Counted from the first letter of the stretch, positions 44,234 to 57,210 are shown. The stretch: DNA of 64,000 nucleotides from Natrarchaeobaculum aegyptiacum (GCF_002156705.1 NZ_CP019893.1:62001-126000); one strand, 5' to 3'. Notes: generated by a model not told the origin, from the sequence alone. Made by a program: numbers and translations.

Positions 44234-44455
44234 CTACGCGTCCGGGTTCTCGATCGTCCAGATCCCGACCACGTCGAGCGTCGCGCGCACGAAGAGATAC
44301 ACCAGGACGGCAAAGCCCAGCAGAATGATCGGTGCCTGGAGCATCTCGGCGACGGGACGACCGACCAGTAGCTGTCCGAACCCACGCACGAAGAAACTCG
44401 CGACGACGAGTCCGAGTCCGATCACCGCGAGCTTGACGAATCCCGAACGGTCCAT
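44234..44455 (-). CDS. Small two-helix membrane protein (73 aa)
   Basis: This 73-residue protein contains two hydrophobic helices (KLAVIGLGLVVASFFVRGF and PIILLGFAVLVYLFVRATL) with a short loop. It lies 37 bp upstream of hisD on the same strand, so it may be cotranscribed. Conserved haloarchaeal membrane protein; no function known. Confidence 0.65.
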   Translation of the reverse strand: MDRSGFVKLAVIGLGLVVASFFVRGFGQLLVGRPVAEMLQAPIILLGFAVLVYLFVRATLDVVGIWTIENPDA

Positions 44456-44621
44456 ACGCCTCCTACGGACGCCACCGCAAAATCCTGTCGGGTCTCCCCG
44501 CTGGTCGGGACCACGACCGACGCGTTACCGACGACGAGCACCGTGGGCGTGACGACCTCCCATGAGAACTCTCCCCTCGAGAGGACCCAACGTAGCCCAG
44601 ACCGACCTCGAGACGACGGCC

Positions 44622-44628
44622 TTATGTA
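44622..44628 (+). promoter_or_regulatory. rRNA promoter-like box P1
   Basis: TTATGTA preceded by CGACGGCC. It is followed by GGGACTCTGAT, resembling the sequence after P3 and the spacer promoter. Transcription would start near 44648. Confidence 0.55.
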
Positions 44629-44807
44629 TGGACCCGGGACTCTGATAGAATGCAAACGACGTGGCCCACCCGGGCCGCGTCCTCCGGCCTCACCGGCACG
44701 GAGGTGGAAACGGTATTCGACGCTCGAGGATGCCGATCGACGGCGTGCTCGAAAAACGGATCGAACTGTGTTCGTCGCCACCAGTTGGCGACGTGAAGTA
44801 CGACGCC

Positions 44808-44815
44808 CTTATATA
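44808..44815 (+). promoter_or_regulatory. rRNA promoter-like box P2
   Basis: CTTATATA preceded by GAAGTACGACGCC, the closest match to the classical halobacterial rRNA promoter. Start expected near 44836. Confidence 0.65.
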
Positions 44816-44891
44816 CTCGGGGCGCGTACTGAGTAATACGCAGAAATCGGCTGCCGGATGCGGTTTCCGGGGCCGAACCCGATCCGTAGCC

Positions 44892-44900
44892 CTTAAGTGT
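44892..44900 (+). promoter_or_regulatory. rRNA promoter-like box P3
   Basis: CTTAAGTGT within GATCCGTAGCCCTTAAGTGT. A near-identical copy (GATCCGTGCCCTTAAGTGT) lies in the tRNA-Ala/23S spacer at 46928-46946. Confidence 0.6.
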
Positions 44901-44991
44901 ATCAGGGCACTCGGATACGGTTACACGACGCGTGATGGCGAGGCCTTCTGGGCCTCGTCGTCGGGCCGATCGCGAGTCCGAAGACGAAGGG

Positions 44992-45000
44992 GTTATGTAC
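44992..45000 (+). promoter_or_regulatory. rRNA promoter-like box P4
   Basis: GTTATGTAC, flanked by GGGG and CCCC, is preceded by a GTCCGAAGACGAAG block like the other boxes. Start expected near 45020, 5' of the 16S processing stem. Confidence 0.5.
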
Positions 45001-45076
45001 CCCGGACGGACTACGATCAGGTCCGAAGGAAATGAGGATCCTACCCCTGCGGTCTTCCGTACAGATGGGATCTGAT

Positions 45077-45136
45077 GTTAGCCTTGGTAGTTCGGTGACG
45101 CCCGATCGGTCGACGGTTGGTGTCATCGAACGTGGA
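45077..45136 (+). other. 16S processing stem, 5' strand (bulge-helix-bulge)
   Basis: 45077-45093 pairs perfectly (17 bp) with 46777-46793. GGTG (45094-45097) pairs with CACC (46770-46773), bulges ACG (45098-45100) and TTT (46774-46776) flank it, and 45101-45109 pairs with 46761-46769. A further 11-bp match joins 45126-45136 with 46735-46745. This is the canonical archaeal BHB substrate of the splicing endonuclease that frees pre-16S RNA. Confidence 0.85.
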
Positions 45137-45199
45137 CCTTTGTGTGAGTGCATTGCATTCACCGCCAAACTAGACCTCCCCGCAGTAGCGGGGAAGAGC

Positions 45200-46672
<1,473 letters not shown>

Positions 46673-46683
46673 ACAGACCGGGA

Positions 46684-46700
46684 TCAGGGCGACGCCCTGA
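46684..46700 (+). other. Hairpin immediately after 16S rRNA
   Basis: TCAGGGC-gac-GCCCTGA forms a 7-bp stem with a 3-nt loop 11 nt after the 16S 3' end, inside the BHB-processed precursor. Confidence 0.5.
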
Positions 46701-46734
46701 CCCACCTAAAGTCGTGGCCTGACGGGCCGCGCAC

Positions 46735-46793
46735 TCCACGTTCGATCGACCCACCGTTGGCCGATCGGGCACCTTTGAACTACCAAGGCTAAC
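46735..46793 (+). other. 16S processing stem, 3' strand (bulge-helix-bulge)
   Basis: This is the partner of 45077-45136; it contains CACC-TTT-GAAC, in which TTT is the 3-nt bulge cut by the tRNA/rRNA splicing endonuclease. It lies between the 16S gene and tRNA-Ala. Confidence 0.85.
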
Positions 46794-46835
46794 GCAAGCT
46801 CCCTCGCCCGACCGATGGTGGTCGGGGCGAGGGAT

Positions 46836-46907
46836 GGGCCCATAGCTCAGTGGGAGAGTGCCTCCTTTGCAAGGAGGATGCCCTGGGTTCGAATCCCAGT
46901 GGGTCCA
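46836..46907 (+). tRNA. tRNA-Ala (anticodon TGC)
   Basis: The 72-nt cloverleaf has acceptor GGGCCCA/TGGGTCC with discriminator A, D arm TAGCTCAGTGGGAGAG, anticodon stem CCTCC/GGAGG around TTTGCAA (anticodon TGC) and T arm CTGGG-TTCGAAT-CCCAG. CCA is not encoded. The position between 16S and 23S is the usual archaeal location. Confidence 0.97.
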
Positions 46908-46936
46908 TGTCTCGGAGCGAATCGAGATCCGTGCCC

Positions 46937-46945
46937 TTAAGTGTG
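46937..46945 (+). promoter_or_regulatory. Promoter-like box in the tRNA-Ala/23S spacer
   Basis: CTTAAGTGT sits in a block nearly identical to the upstream P3 region, including the following CAGGGGACTCTGAT. It could start extra 23S/5S transcripts near 46970. Confidence 0.5.
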
Positions 46946-47059
46946 GCAGGGGACTCTGATTCAATCCGAACGCAAACCGATGCACCACCTCGCGCAAGCG
47001 GAGGTGGGAAGGGTTGATGCAGCCCCGTTTGTCAGCGGGGGTGCGGATGAGACCGTGTG

Positions 47060-47099
47060 TACGTGTAGTCCAGGCGTCCACTGGACCCGTTCCCGGGTC
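47060..47099 (+). other. 23S processing stem, 5' strand (bulge-helix-bulge)
   Basis: 47060-47073 pairs perfectly with 50096-50109. GCGT (47074-47077) pairs with ACGC (50089-50092), with bulges CCA (47078-47080) and AAA (50093-50095). 47081-47099 pairs with 50070-50088 with one mismatch. This is a canonical BHB motif releasing pre-23S RNA. Confidence 0.88.
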
Positions 47100-47134
47100 A
47101 CAATCGTTGCATCTGCAACGTCGATCCGATGAAC

Positions 47135-50046
<2,912 letters not shown>

Positions 50047-50069
50047 CATACTACAACGCATCTGGATCG

Positions 50070-50109
50070 GACCCGAGAACGGGTCCAGACGCAAACTGGA
50101 CTACACGTA
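50070..50109 (+). other. 23S processing stem, 3' strand (bulge-helix-bulge)
   Basis: This is the partner strand of 47060-47099. Cleavage in the AAA bulge (50093-50095) would free the 23S 3' end and leave the 5S part of the transcript. Confidence 0.88.
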
Positions 50110-50151
50110 GACGCGGTTTCTGAGTACGCAGCATGTCGTACCACCGGACGA

Positions 50152-50190
50152 CCGATACTGGTATCATCACGGTTCGAATCCGTGAATCGG
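50152..50190 (+). other. tRNA-like element (t-element) before 5S rRNA
   Basis: An acceptor-like stem CCGAT (50152-50156)/ATCGG (50186-50190) encloses a T-arm-like hairpin CACGG-TTCGAAT-CCGTG (50168-50184). A similar mini-tRNA structure upstream of 5S rRNA in Haloferax volcanii is reported to direct tRNase Z cleavage at the 5S 5' end. Confidence 0.75.
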
Positions 50191-50192
50191 CG

Positions 50193-50314
50193 TTACGGCG
50201 GCCAGAGCGGCGGGGTACCTCCCGTACCCGTTCCGAACACGGAAGATAAGCCCGCCTGCGTATCGGCAACTACTGGAGTGGGAGACCCTCTGGGAACGTC
50301 GATTCGCCGCCGAC
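50193..50314 (+). rRNA. 5S ribosomal RNA
   Basis: The 122-nt haloarchaeal-type 5S has GGCGGCCAGAGCGG at the start, CCCGTACCCGTTCCGAACACGG, GATAAGCCCGCCTGCG and a closing CGCCGCCG that pairs with GGCGGC at the 5' end. It immediately follows the tRNA-like element. Ends are approximate. Confidence 0.95.
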
Positions 50315-50333
50315 TCCTCATACTTCATTCACA

Positions 50334-50361
50334 GGCCCACACAGCACACGCTGTGTGGGCC
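50334..50361 (+). terminator. Hairpin terminator of the rRNA operon
   Basis: A perfect 12-bp stem GGCCCACACAGC/GCTGTGTGGGCC with an ACAC loop is followed by ATTTTC. It lies 20 bp after 5S rRNA and resembles a bacterial intrinsic terminator. No tRNA-Cys follows 5S, unlike many haloarchaeal rRNA operons. Confidence 0.75.
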
Positions 50362-50449
50362 ATTTTCAGTTCGGATAGCGAGCGATAGCGTCGCGGATCC
50401 CGTTCGAAACCGACCACGCTCGATCGTCGTTCGATCGGCAATTAGTATA

Positions 50450-50463
50450 CCAAATTATTTTGG
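50450..50463. promoter_or_regulatory. Inverted repeat upstream of the HTH gene
   Basis: CCAAA-TTAT-TTTGG is a 5-4-5 palindrome just upstream of the CTTAACC box (50471) of the small HTH gene. It may be an operator, possibly autoregulatory. Confidence 0.35.
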
Positions 50464-50499
50464 AGTGACCCTTAACCGCCCGAGTAAGAACGTCTACCC

Positions 50500-50865
50500 A
50501 TGCAAACCGTCGGGGCCGACTGGCTGGACGCGATGTACGACGTACTGTCCGACTCCCGTCGCCGAGACGTCCTGTACGAACTCGAGTCGGTCGGGGAAGT
50601 GGACGTCGACGGGCTTACAGAAGCGGTCCACAGGCGGGAGCGAGCGCGGGTGGAGACGTCCGCCGTTGATCCGAACTCGATCCGGCTCTCGTTGTGTCAC
50701 AACCATCTGCCGCTACTGGCTGAACGAGGGATAATCGAGTACGAGCCAGCGATCGACCGCGTGGCACAGGGAGATCGGTTCGACGAGGTCGAGCCAACGG
50801 TAACGAAAGCCAGACAGTGTGAGGATCGATCGACCGAGGCGTCGATGGACGGCTGGGAGTGCTAA
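50500..50865 (+). CDS. Small winged-HTH protein (DUF7344-type)
   Basis: This 121-residue protein has the haloarchaeal DUF7344-like layout: WLDAMYDVLSDSRRRDVLYEL, DVDGLTEAVH and IRLSLCHNHLPLLAERGIIEYE, which is a winged helix-turn-helix. These act as putative transcription regulators in haloarchaea. A TATA-like CTTAACC is about 28 bp upstream. A related gene lies at 56380. Confidence 0.82.
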   Translation: MQTVGADWLDAMYDVLSDSRRRDVLYELESVGEVDVDGLTEAVHRRERARVETSAVDPNSIRLSLCHNHLPLLAERGIIEYEPAIDRVAQGDRFDEVEPTVTKARQCEDRSTEASMDGWEC

Positions 50866-51159
50866 TTTTACCGCGTCTCCACGACGCCTCGAGTGCCGGC
50901 AGATGGTTCTCGAGTGTTCGAAATGTCACCCGGAACACTAACGTCCAGCGTCATTCCGTGGCGGCGTGCCGCGTCGGCTGGCTAACCCTCGTGCCGGGTG
51001 GAGAGCGATCGTGGGTGCTCTCGGCCCTGTCGCGTGCCCGGGTTCGCCGCACTGTCATCGCACCCGGATGGGTGTACTCGGGCGGGGACTAAAGGCACGC
51101 ATCGGTTCTAGGGGAGGACGTCGTATAACGGTTTCACTCGCGTGGCGCCCGTCCACGGC
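50866..51159. other. Intergenic region, no gene seen
   Basis: This 294-bp region lies between the convergent HTH gene and the transducer gene. No frame with haloarchaeal codon bias and no clear RNA fold were found. Confidence 0.45.
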
Positions 51160-53034
51160 TTACGTGTCGTCGGTTTCGAAACTCGAGATCTCGGTGCGGA
51201 TTCGTTCGGCGATCTCGAGCTGGTCGTCGACGAGCGAGGCGGTGTCTTCGGCTGCTGTGAGGGCAGCGGTCGCGTGCTCGGCGTACTCTTCGGCCATGGT
51301 GGCCATCTCGTCGACGCTCTCGACCTGGTCGTCGTTTGCGGCAGCGATTTCGTCGATGCCGGTGGCCGCTTCGTCGACGATGGTGGCGATCTCTTCGAGC
51401 GACTCGAGGGCGTCGTCGATGTCGCCGCTGGCGCTCGAGACGGTGTGGCTGGTTTCGCGAGCGGCGTCGACGGTGCGGTCGCTCTGGGTCTGTGCCTGTT
51501 CGATCCGGTTGGTGATCTGTTTGGCCTGGGCTTTCGTTTCTGTGGCCAGCGACTGGACTTCGTCGGCGACGACGGCGAACCCGTCGCCTGCCTCACCGGC
51601 GTGGGCGGCTTCGATGTTGGCGTTGAGTGCGAGCAGGTTGGTCTGGTCGGCGATCTGGCTGATGACGTCGACGATCTCGTCGATCTCGTCCATCCGCTCG
51701 TGCAGCTGAGTTGCCGTCTCGAGGAGGTCGTCGACGGTTTCGACGACGTCGTCGACGGCGGCTTTCGCCTCGGTGCTGGCTTCGAGTCCTGCGTCGGCCG
51801 TCCGTTGAGACTCTTCGGCGGCCGTAGAGACGTCTCTGGCGCTGGCGGCGACTTCCTCCATAGTGGCACCGAAGTCGTGGAGTTCGGCGCGCATCTCGTC
51901 TGCCATCGCGACCTGTTCGGTAGCCCGGGACTCGAGGTCGGCCATGGTCTCGGCGATTTCGCGGGCGGTCGATTCCTGCGTGGTGGCGAGCGAGCCGATT
52001 TCGTCTGTGACGCGGGCTCTGGTTTCGGCGAGTGTGCGTTCTTTTTCACGGAGTTCGGTGACGTCGCGGATGACGGAGACGGCGCCCATGAGATCGCCGT
52101 GTTCGTCGTACATCGGTGCGTTCGAGAGGACGACGTCGACGAGTTCGTCCCGGTGGGTGAGAACCTTGACGTCGAAGTCGCGGATGGGGGATTCGGTCTC
52201 GAGGACGCGTTCGATGATGGTGTCTGTCGTGTCGTGGGTTTCGTCGGTCCGGAACAGTTCCCAGAGTTCCATCCCTTTCGCCTGCGATTCGGGGACGCCG
52301 GTGAGGTCTGCCATGGCCTCGTTGTAGACCACGATGTCCTCGTCGTCGTCGATGACGATGACGGGATCGATCATTTCGTCTAGAGCGTTGATCCAGACGG
52401 ATTCCGACTCGCTCTGGTTGTACGTGTCCATCGCGACCTGGAGGTCGAGGTTCGTCAGTCGGAGGACGGCGAGGGCGTCCGCGAGGGTTTCGTCTGCGCG
52501 GCGCTCGACGAGGTCGTGGGCTTCCTCGTCGAGGGCTCCTTCGAGGTCGGAAACGAACTGGTCGAACAGTGCCGACAGGAGGTGTTCGTGATAGCGGACG
52601 TAGGTACCGATGTACTGTTTGGCGGGCATGTCGAGCAGGCTGTGGAGTTTGCCGATCACTGCCCGCTGGCGGACGTAGTCCATGCCGTAGCCCGGATTCG
52701 CGTCGTCGTCGTAGGCGTATTCCCCCAGACTGCGCAGGTATTCTGCCTGCGAGGCCTCGAGTGCCTCGAGCGATCGATCGGAGCGTTCGAGGACGGCTCT
52801 GGAGTCGTCGAACGACTGGAGGTGCTCGTAGAAGTCGGCGGCCACCTCGTCGGCGATCGAGTCGAACAGCGGCGTCAGGTTGGCCAGTCGTCGTTCGTCG
52901 CACTCGTCGAGTCCGATGAACGACTTGCGCCACTCGAGTTCATCCTCGTCGAGACCGATCTCCGCGACCAGTTCCCGTTCGTCCACCTCGCTTCTACGCC
53001 CCACCCTCGACTGGGCTGCACCACGTGAGTCCAT
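51160..53034 (-). CDS. Globin-coupled PAS methyl-accepting transducer (HemAT-like)
   Basis: This 624-residue soluble protein has no membrane helix. Residues about 20-195 match the HemAT globin sensor of Halobacterium ([39 protein letters not shown] with proximal His131, [13 protein letters not shown]). Residues 210-330 form a PAS domain ([19 protein letters not shown]), and 335-624 the MCP signalling domain with tip motif [26 protein letters not shown]. Oxygen-sensing aerotaxis is the likely role; no che genes are nearby. Confidence 0.88.
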   Translation of the reverse strand: MDSRGAAQSRVGRRSEVDERELVAEIGLDEDELEWRKSFIGLDECDERRLANLTPLFDSIADEVAADFYEHLQSFDDSRAVLERSDRSLEALEASQAEYLRSLGEYAYDDDANPGYGMDYVRQRAVIGKLHSLLDMPAKQYIGTYVRYHEHLLSALFDQFVSDLEGALDEEAHDLVERRADETLADALAVLRLTNLDLQVAMDTYNQSESESVWINALDEMIDPVIVIDDDEDIVVYNEAMADLTGVPESQAKGMELWELFRTDETHDTTDTIIERVLETESPIRDFDVKVLTHRDELVDVVLSNAPMYDEHGDLMGAVSVIRDVTELREKERTLAETRARVTDEIGSLATTQESTAREIAETMADLESRATEQVAMADEMRAELHDFGATMEEVAASARDVSTAAEESQRTADAGLEASTEAKAAVDDVVETVDDLLETATQLHERMDEIDEIVDVISQIADQTNLLALNANIEAAHAGEAGDGFAVVADEVQSLATETKAQAKQITNRIEQAQTQSDRTVDAARETSHTVSSASGDIDDALESLEEIATIVDEAATGIDEIAAANDDQVESVDEMATMAEEYAEHATAALTAAEDTASLVDDQLEIAERIRTEISSFETDDT

Positions 53035-53207
53035 ACCACGTATATCTCATTAATCGTGACTCTTAGCCGTTCGGGCAGGTTCCACCCCGTGGGAAGTGGG
53101 CGTCGAAGAATTGATGACGACCGCTCGCTCGGATCATTGTACGCGTTCGGTTGGAAGTGTGAGGCGTTCGAATCGGATCTGTGACTCGAGTGGCAGTTTA
53201 CTCAGAA

Positions 53208-54599
53208 TCAGTAGATGTACTTGTCCTCGGGGAACTGGACGTACCGCCCGTCGCGGTATTTGAACTTCCGTTTCTTGTATGCGCCGAGGATCTTCATCGC
53301 GTCGATGCCCGCGGAGTAACGGTTCGAAACGAGCACGTTGTCGTTGGTGTCGCCTTGCATGTCGGTGACGACGTCGAAGGCCCAGTCCCAGTCGTCGGGC
53401 GTGTAGTCTTCGACGATGTCTGCGAAGGCGACGTTGCGCAGAATCTCGTCGCCGATGGCGTCTTTCCAGAGATCGTTGTAGTGCTCGAGTGAGTCAGTTG
53501 CGGCGAGGCGGCCGGCGATCTTGCCCGAGCGAACGGCGACGTGGTAGCCGCCCTCGTGGAACGCGGAGGTCGTGCCCATCGCACCGCCGGCGACGGCGAT
53601 GTTCGCGCCGACGGGCGAGTCGATCGGCCGGGTCGAGGAGATGGGGTAGGTCTCGGTCCCCTTCGACTTGCCGCGGTCTTCGACGACCGGGATCTCCTCG
53701 TCGATATCGTACTCGTCGCCGTACTCGAGTTCGAGCAGGCGGCGGATGTACTCGGAGCCAGAGGGGAGTCGATCGTCTTCTGGTCGGAGGAGTTTGTACG
53801 CACCGGGGTTGTCGACGTCGGCGAGGTCCATCCCGATGGGCATCGTGAGGCCAACACGGGCGACCGTGCCGTCGTTGGGGAAGACCCACGGGTAGGCGGT
53901 CTCCCCGGGGATGTAGCCCCACCAGAATTTGAGGGTGTCTTCGAACTCCTCGAAGAGTTCCTCGGGGAACTCGCGGTACTCCTGGTAGGCGATGTGGTTT
54001 GCCTCCGGCGGGGAGAGGTAGTCGGAGATCGACCTGCCCGGCGGGGTGAACTGGTCGAGGGCGTCGAGGGTGATCCGGCGCTGGGGGCCGTCGGCGAGGA
54101 TCACGTACTGGGCCTCGAGCTGGTCACCGTCGGCGAGCGTGAGGGTGTGGGTCGGTCCTGCCGGCCCTTCGGCACGGAGGTCGGTCTCGAGGTCGGTGAC
54201 GCTGGTGCCGATCCGGAGGTCGGCGCCGGCGTCTTCGGCGCGCTCGTGGAGCCAGTCGTCCATACGTGCCCGGTGGAAGGTGTAGCCGAACTTGTCGTAG
54301 CTGGCTCCCATCCCGGTCGTCGTCAGTTCGACGGCCGTGCTGGGGCCGATAAACTCCGTCCCCCCGAGTTCGCGGTGGATAACGTCGTCGGGGATCTCCC
54401 GGTAGTCGAAGTCCATGATGTCGATCCAGTAGTCGAGCATGCCGGCGGCGTCCGTCGAGTCCGGACCGAGGGCCTCACGGTCCTCCCGGGGGACGCCCTG
54501 CTCGAACAGCACCGTCTCGGCGCCGTGGGCGGCAGCCCGTTCTGCCGCGGCGGCACCGGCGGCCCCTCCGCCGACGATCGCGACGTCAACGCGTTTCAT
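53208..54599 (-). CDS. Geranylgeranyl reductase family flavoprotein
   Basis: This 463-residue flavoprotein has the N-terminal Rossmann motif VDVAIVGGGAAGAAAAERAA and the second FAD motif VAGGAMGTTSAFHEGG. It resembles archaeal geranylgeranyl or digeranylgeranylglycerophospholipid reductases, which saturate isoprenoid chains of archaeal lipids or quinones. ATG 54599 (MKRVDVAIVG) is the natural start. Substrate specificity is not determinable. Confidence 0.85.
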   Translation of the reverse strand: MKRVDVAIVGGGAAGAAAAERAAAHGAETVLFEQGVPREDREALGPDSTDAAGMLDYWIDIMDFDYREIPDDVIHRELGGTEFIGPSTAVELTTTGMGASYDKFGYTFHRARMDDWLHERAEDAGADLRIGTSVTDLETDLRAEGPAGPTHTLTLADGDQLEAQYVILADGPQRRITLDALDQFTPPGRSISDYLSPPEANHIAYQEYREFPEELFEEFEDTLKFWWGYIPGETAYPWVFPNDGTVARVGLTMPIGMDLADVDNPGAYKLLRPEDDRLPSGSEYIRRLLELEYGDEYDIDEEIPVVEDRGKSKGTETYPISSTRPIDSPVGANIAVAGGAMGTTSAFHEGGYHVAVRSGKIAGRLAATDSLEHYNDLWKDAIGDEILRNVAFADIVEDYTPDDWDWAFDVVTDMQGDTNDNVLVSNRYSAGIDAMKILGAYKKRKFKYRDGRYVQFPEDKYIY

Positions 54600-54719
54600 A
54601 CTGGGTTTGGTCTCAGTGACTCGTAATAAACTACCTGCATTTCTGATCCGTCGCCGGGCGTGACGGTCCGAGATCACATTTGACGAACGTTTTTGATCGT
54701 TTCCTGCGTGGATTCGGTC

Positions 54720-55745
54720 GTGACGGGGAGCGACGCAGAACACGTCGACCGCGAGACAGATGGTGGTACAGACACAGCCGGCGAGCCCCACGTGCTCGTC
54801 CTCAGGCGGGGAACCCACGGGATTCCCGTCGAACAGTACGCAGACGCGATCCGCGACCGATTACCGGGCGGGACGGTCGACCTGGCGCGAACGCCCACCG
54901 AAGAGCGCGAGGCGATCCGGGACGCGCGGTTCGTCACCGGGATGACTCTCGACGAGTCGCTGCTCGAGGCCGCAGAGAATCTCGAGGTGTTCGCGTGTGC
55001 CTACGCCGGGACGGGCCACCTGCCGCTCGAGGCACTCGAAGAGCGGGGCGTCCGGGTGACGAACGCCTCCGGCGTCCACGGGCCGAACATCGGCGAGCAC
55101 GTGCTGGGGGCGATCCTCCACTTTACCCGACGGTTCCACGTGGGCGCACGCCGGCAGCGTCGTCGCGAGTGGCGTCACTATCAGGCCCACGAACTCCACG
55201 GCTCGACGGTCACGATCGTCGGCCTCGGCGCGATCGGACGGGCGGTCGCCGACAGACTCGAGCCGTTCGACGTCGAGACGATCGGTGTGCGGTATACTCC
55301 CGAGAAGGGTGGGCCGACCGACGAGGTGGTCGGGTTCGGCGACGAGCCGTTCCACGGCGCGCTCGCACGGACGGATTATCTGGTGCTCGCCTGTCCGCTG
55401 ACGGAGACGACCCGGGGGCTGATCGGTCGTGACGCCCTGACGACGATCGACCCCGGGGCGGTCCTTGTGAACGTCGCGCGCGGGCCGGTCGTCGACACGG
55501 ACGCGCTCGTCGAGGCGATCCGTTCACACCAGCTCCGGGGTGCCTCGCTGGACGTGACCGACCCCGAACCGCTCCCGGAGGACCACCCCCTGTGGAACTT
55601 CGGCAACGTCCAGATCACCCCCCACAACGCGGGCCATACCCCGAAGTACTACGATCGGCTCGCGGACGTCGTCGCCGAGAACGCCGAGCGACACGCCACA
55701 GGGGGTGGCGAAGCGTCCCTCGAGAACCAGGTGCTACCACGCTGA
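54720..55745 (+). CDS. D-isomer-specific 2-hydroxyacid dehydrogenase
   Basis: The enzyme of 341 residues (from GTG 54720) has the NAD-binding signature VTIVGLGAIGRAVADRL, ARTDYLVLACPLTETTRG, LVNVARGPVVDTDAL and the catalytic ITPHNAGHTP (His). It oxidises or reduces D-2-hydroxyacids (such as glyoxylate, hydroxypyruvate) with NAD(P). Start uncertain: TTG 54693 or GTG 54708 are also in frame, and a TTTTTGAT box near 54690 favours 54720. Confidence 0.9.
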   Translation: MTGSDAEHVDRETDGGTDTAGEPHVLVLRRGTHGIPVEQYADAIRDRLPGGTVDLARTPTEEREAIRDARFVTGMTLDESLLEAAENLEVFACAYAGTGHLPLEALEERGVRVTNASGVHGPNIGEHVLGAILHFTRRFHVGARRQRRREWRHYQAHELHGSTVTIVGLGAIGRAVADRLEPFDVETIGVRYTPEKGGPTDEVVGFGDEPFHGALARTDYLVLACPLTETTRGLIGRDALTTIDPGAVLVNVARGPVVDTDALVEAIRSHQLRGASLDVTDPEPLPEDHPLWNFGNVQITPHNAGHTPKYYDRLADVVAENAERHATGGGEASLENQVLPR

Positions 55746-55919
55746 GACACGACCCGGCGACGGTCGGCTGTCGCGCGCGGACTCGCAGCAACCGATCCCG
55801 GCCGGCGCTCGAGAGTGGTTTTTTGACAGTCGCCGCCGATGTTCACCTATGAACCGATCGACAGCGTTCCTGAGGAGTCGAAGGCTGGGACCGAGCGCGC
55901 AGCAGGCGGGGGTGAGCCG

Positions 55920-56351
55920 ATGACGCTCACGTTCGACGGAACCGTCGTCGTCCCGGCTGCAGATCCCGACGATGGCGAGCGAACGGCGACGGCGCTCGCG
56001 GCTCACCTCGGGGAGTCGAGCACCGTCATACTCGTGAACGTGATCGAGAAAGGCGGCGGGTCGATCGACAAGGCACCGATGGAACGTCGCAAGGAGTACG
56101 CCGACGAGATATTCGAGCGAGCGCGCGAACCGCTCGTCGACGCACCGGGAACCGTCGAGACGGCGACACTGTTCGGCACCGACGTCGTCGGAACGATCTT
56201 CGAGGCAGCAGACGACCGCGATGCGGACGCGGTGGTCTTTACGGCACGAAAGAGCAACCGACTGGCAGAGTTACTGACCGGCGACGTCGCTCGCAAGATG
56301 GTAAAGCGAGCGGCCATCCCGGTCGTCGCGTTGCCACTCGAGCAAAACTGA
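55920..56351 (+). CDS. Universal stress protein (UspA domain)
   Basis: This 143-residue UspA domain starts MTLTFDGTVVVPAADPDDGE and has VVFTARKSNRLAELLTGDVARKMV, a variant of the nucleotide loop. The start at ATG 55920 follows a GGGGGTGA Shine-Dalgarno-like stretch (55909-55916). An upstream ATG at 55839 in the same frame adds a non-conserved 27-residue leader. Confidence 0.85.
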   Translation: MTLTFDGTVVVPAADPDDGERTATALAAHLGESSTVILVNVIEKGGGSIDKAPMERRKEYADEIFERAREPLVDAPGTVETATLFGTDVVGTIFEAADDRDADAVVFTARKSNRLAELLTGDVARKMVKRAAIPVVALPLEQN

Positions 56352-56379
56352 GCGCGGACGCCGTGACGACCAATAGAGA

Positions 56380-56760
56380 TCAGTCGAGCCGGTAGTCGGG
56401 TGCGTCCTCGAGGTAGGAGAGTCCGTCAGCGCGGATCGAGACGACCTTTTCGTACGGATCGTAGTCGATGACCGACGCGTCGTCGAGGCGTGGCAGGTGA
56501 CTGTGTCGGAGCCCGATGTGGATGCGCCGGCGCGTGCCGACGAGTGCGTCGCCCCACTCGGCGACGGTCGATCGTTCGGCGCCCGAGAGGGACGACGCGA
56601 GGTGGTCGGCGAGTGTTTCGACCGGGACCCGACCGCGGGATTCGAGGTACTCGAGGACGAGTCGGTCGCGGTCGCTGAGGGTTGCAGTCGTCGAGTCAGC
56701 GTCCGTCGTCGACGAGCCGGGTGGTCGCAGCGTTTCCGGATCGCCAGTGACTGGAAGCAT
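56380..56760 (-). CDS. Small winged-HTH protein (DUF7344-type)
   Basis: This 126-residue protein has DRDRLVLEYLESRGRVPVETLADHLA, then RIHIGLRHSHLPRLDDASVIDYDP as a wing. It is a paralogue of the gene at 50500, with a longer Ser/Thr-rich N terminus. Its target is unknown; it converges on the UspA gene. Confidence 0.82.
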   Translation of the reverse strand: MLPVTGDPETLRPPGSSTTDADSTTATLSDRDRLVLEYLESRGRVPVETLADHLASSLSGAERSTVAEWGDALVGTRRRIHIGLRHSHLPRLDDASVIDYDPYEKVVSIRADGLSYLEDAPDYRLD

Positions 56761-57210
56761 TACCCCTGCTTGGGACTGGACGCAATAGTAGCCACCGCCA
56801 ACGTACAGTGGTATTCTGGAGTGGTCGGCTGTCGGATCTCACGATTTCGATGCCAGCAGTCGCTATTGGTGGCGATTCTAGATCCGATCTGCAGGCGAGA
56901 ACGTCGCGACTCGAGGAGTGTTTCGTCGGATTGAGACTCGAGTGCGGTGGCGAGTCCGAATCGGCTCGAGAACTGGCCGTGACGAACGACCTGCGAGCAC
57001 CCCGACGGCAGGCTCGAGAATCGGACTCCAGTGAGGCCGGGACTCGACTGGCAGACGGGATCCCACGAGCCGTCGCTACGTGACCGTGGGTAGGTGTTCG
57101 TGAGGGAAAGTCACGGAACAGCCGACCTGGTGGCGGTCCAGGCCTGAACTGCGGGGCCGCATCCGTCGCCGCAGGCCAGTTCCACCCTGCAGTCGACGCC
57201 CGGAACGGTA
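56761..57210. other. Intergenic region, no gene seen
   Basis: This 450-bp stretch between the HTH gene and the 3' end of asd has only frames rich in Arg, Ser and Glu with poor third-position bias. It contains many CTCGAG-type hexamers, common in this genome's intergenic DNA. I see no RNA gene or repeat. Confidence 0.45.

Larger units (their letters stand above)
44456..45199 (+). promoter_or_regulatory. Upstream leader and promoter region of the rRNA operon
   Basis: This 744-bp gene-free stretch holds four tandem haloarchaeal rRNA promoter-like boxes, each preceded by a purine/CGACG-type block, and the 5' half of the 16S processing stem. No protein-coding frame shows haloarchaeal codon bias. 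Its position and tandem arrangement match known Halobacterium/Haloarcula rRNA operon leaders with several promoters. Confidence 0.75.

Noticed and set aside
50152-50190. Possible tRNA gene before 5S
   Set aside because: Only an acceptor-like stem and T arm exist; there is no D arm or anticodon arm, so it is listed as a tRNA-like processing element.
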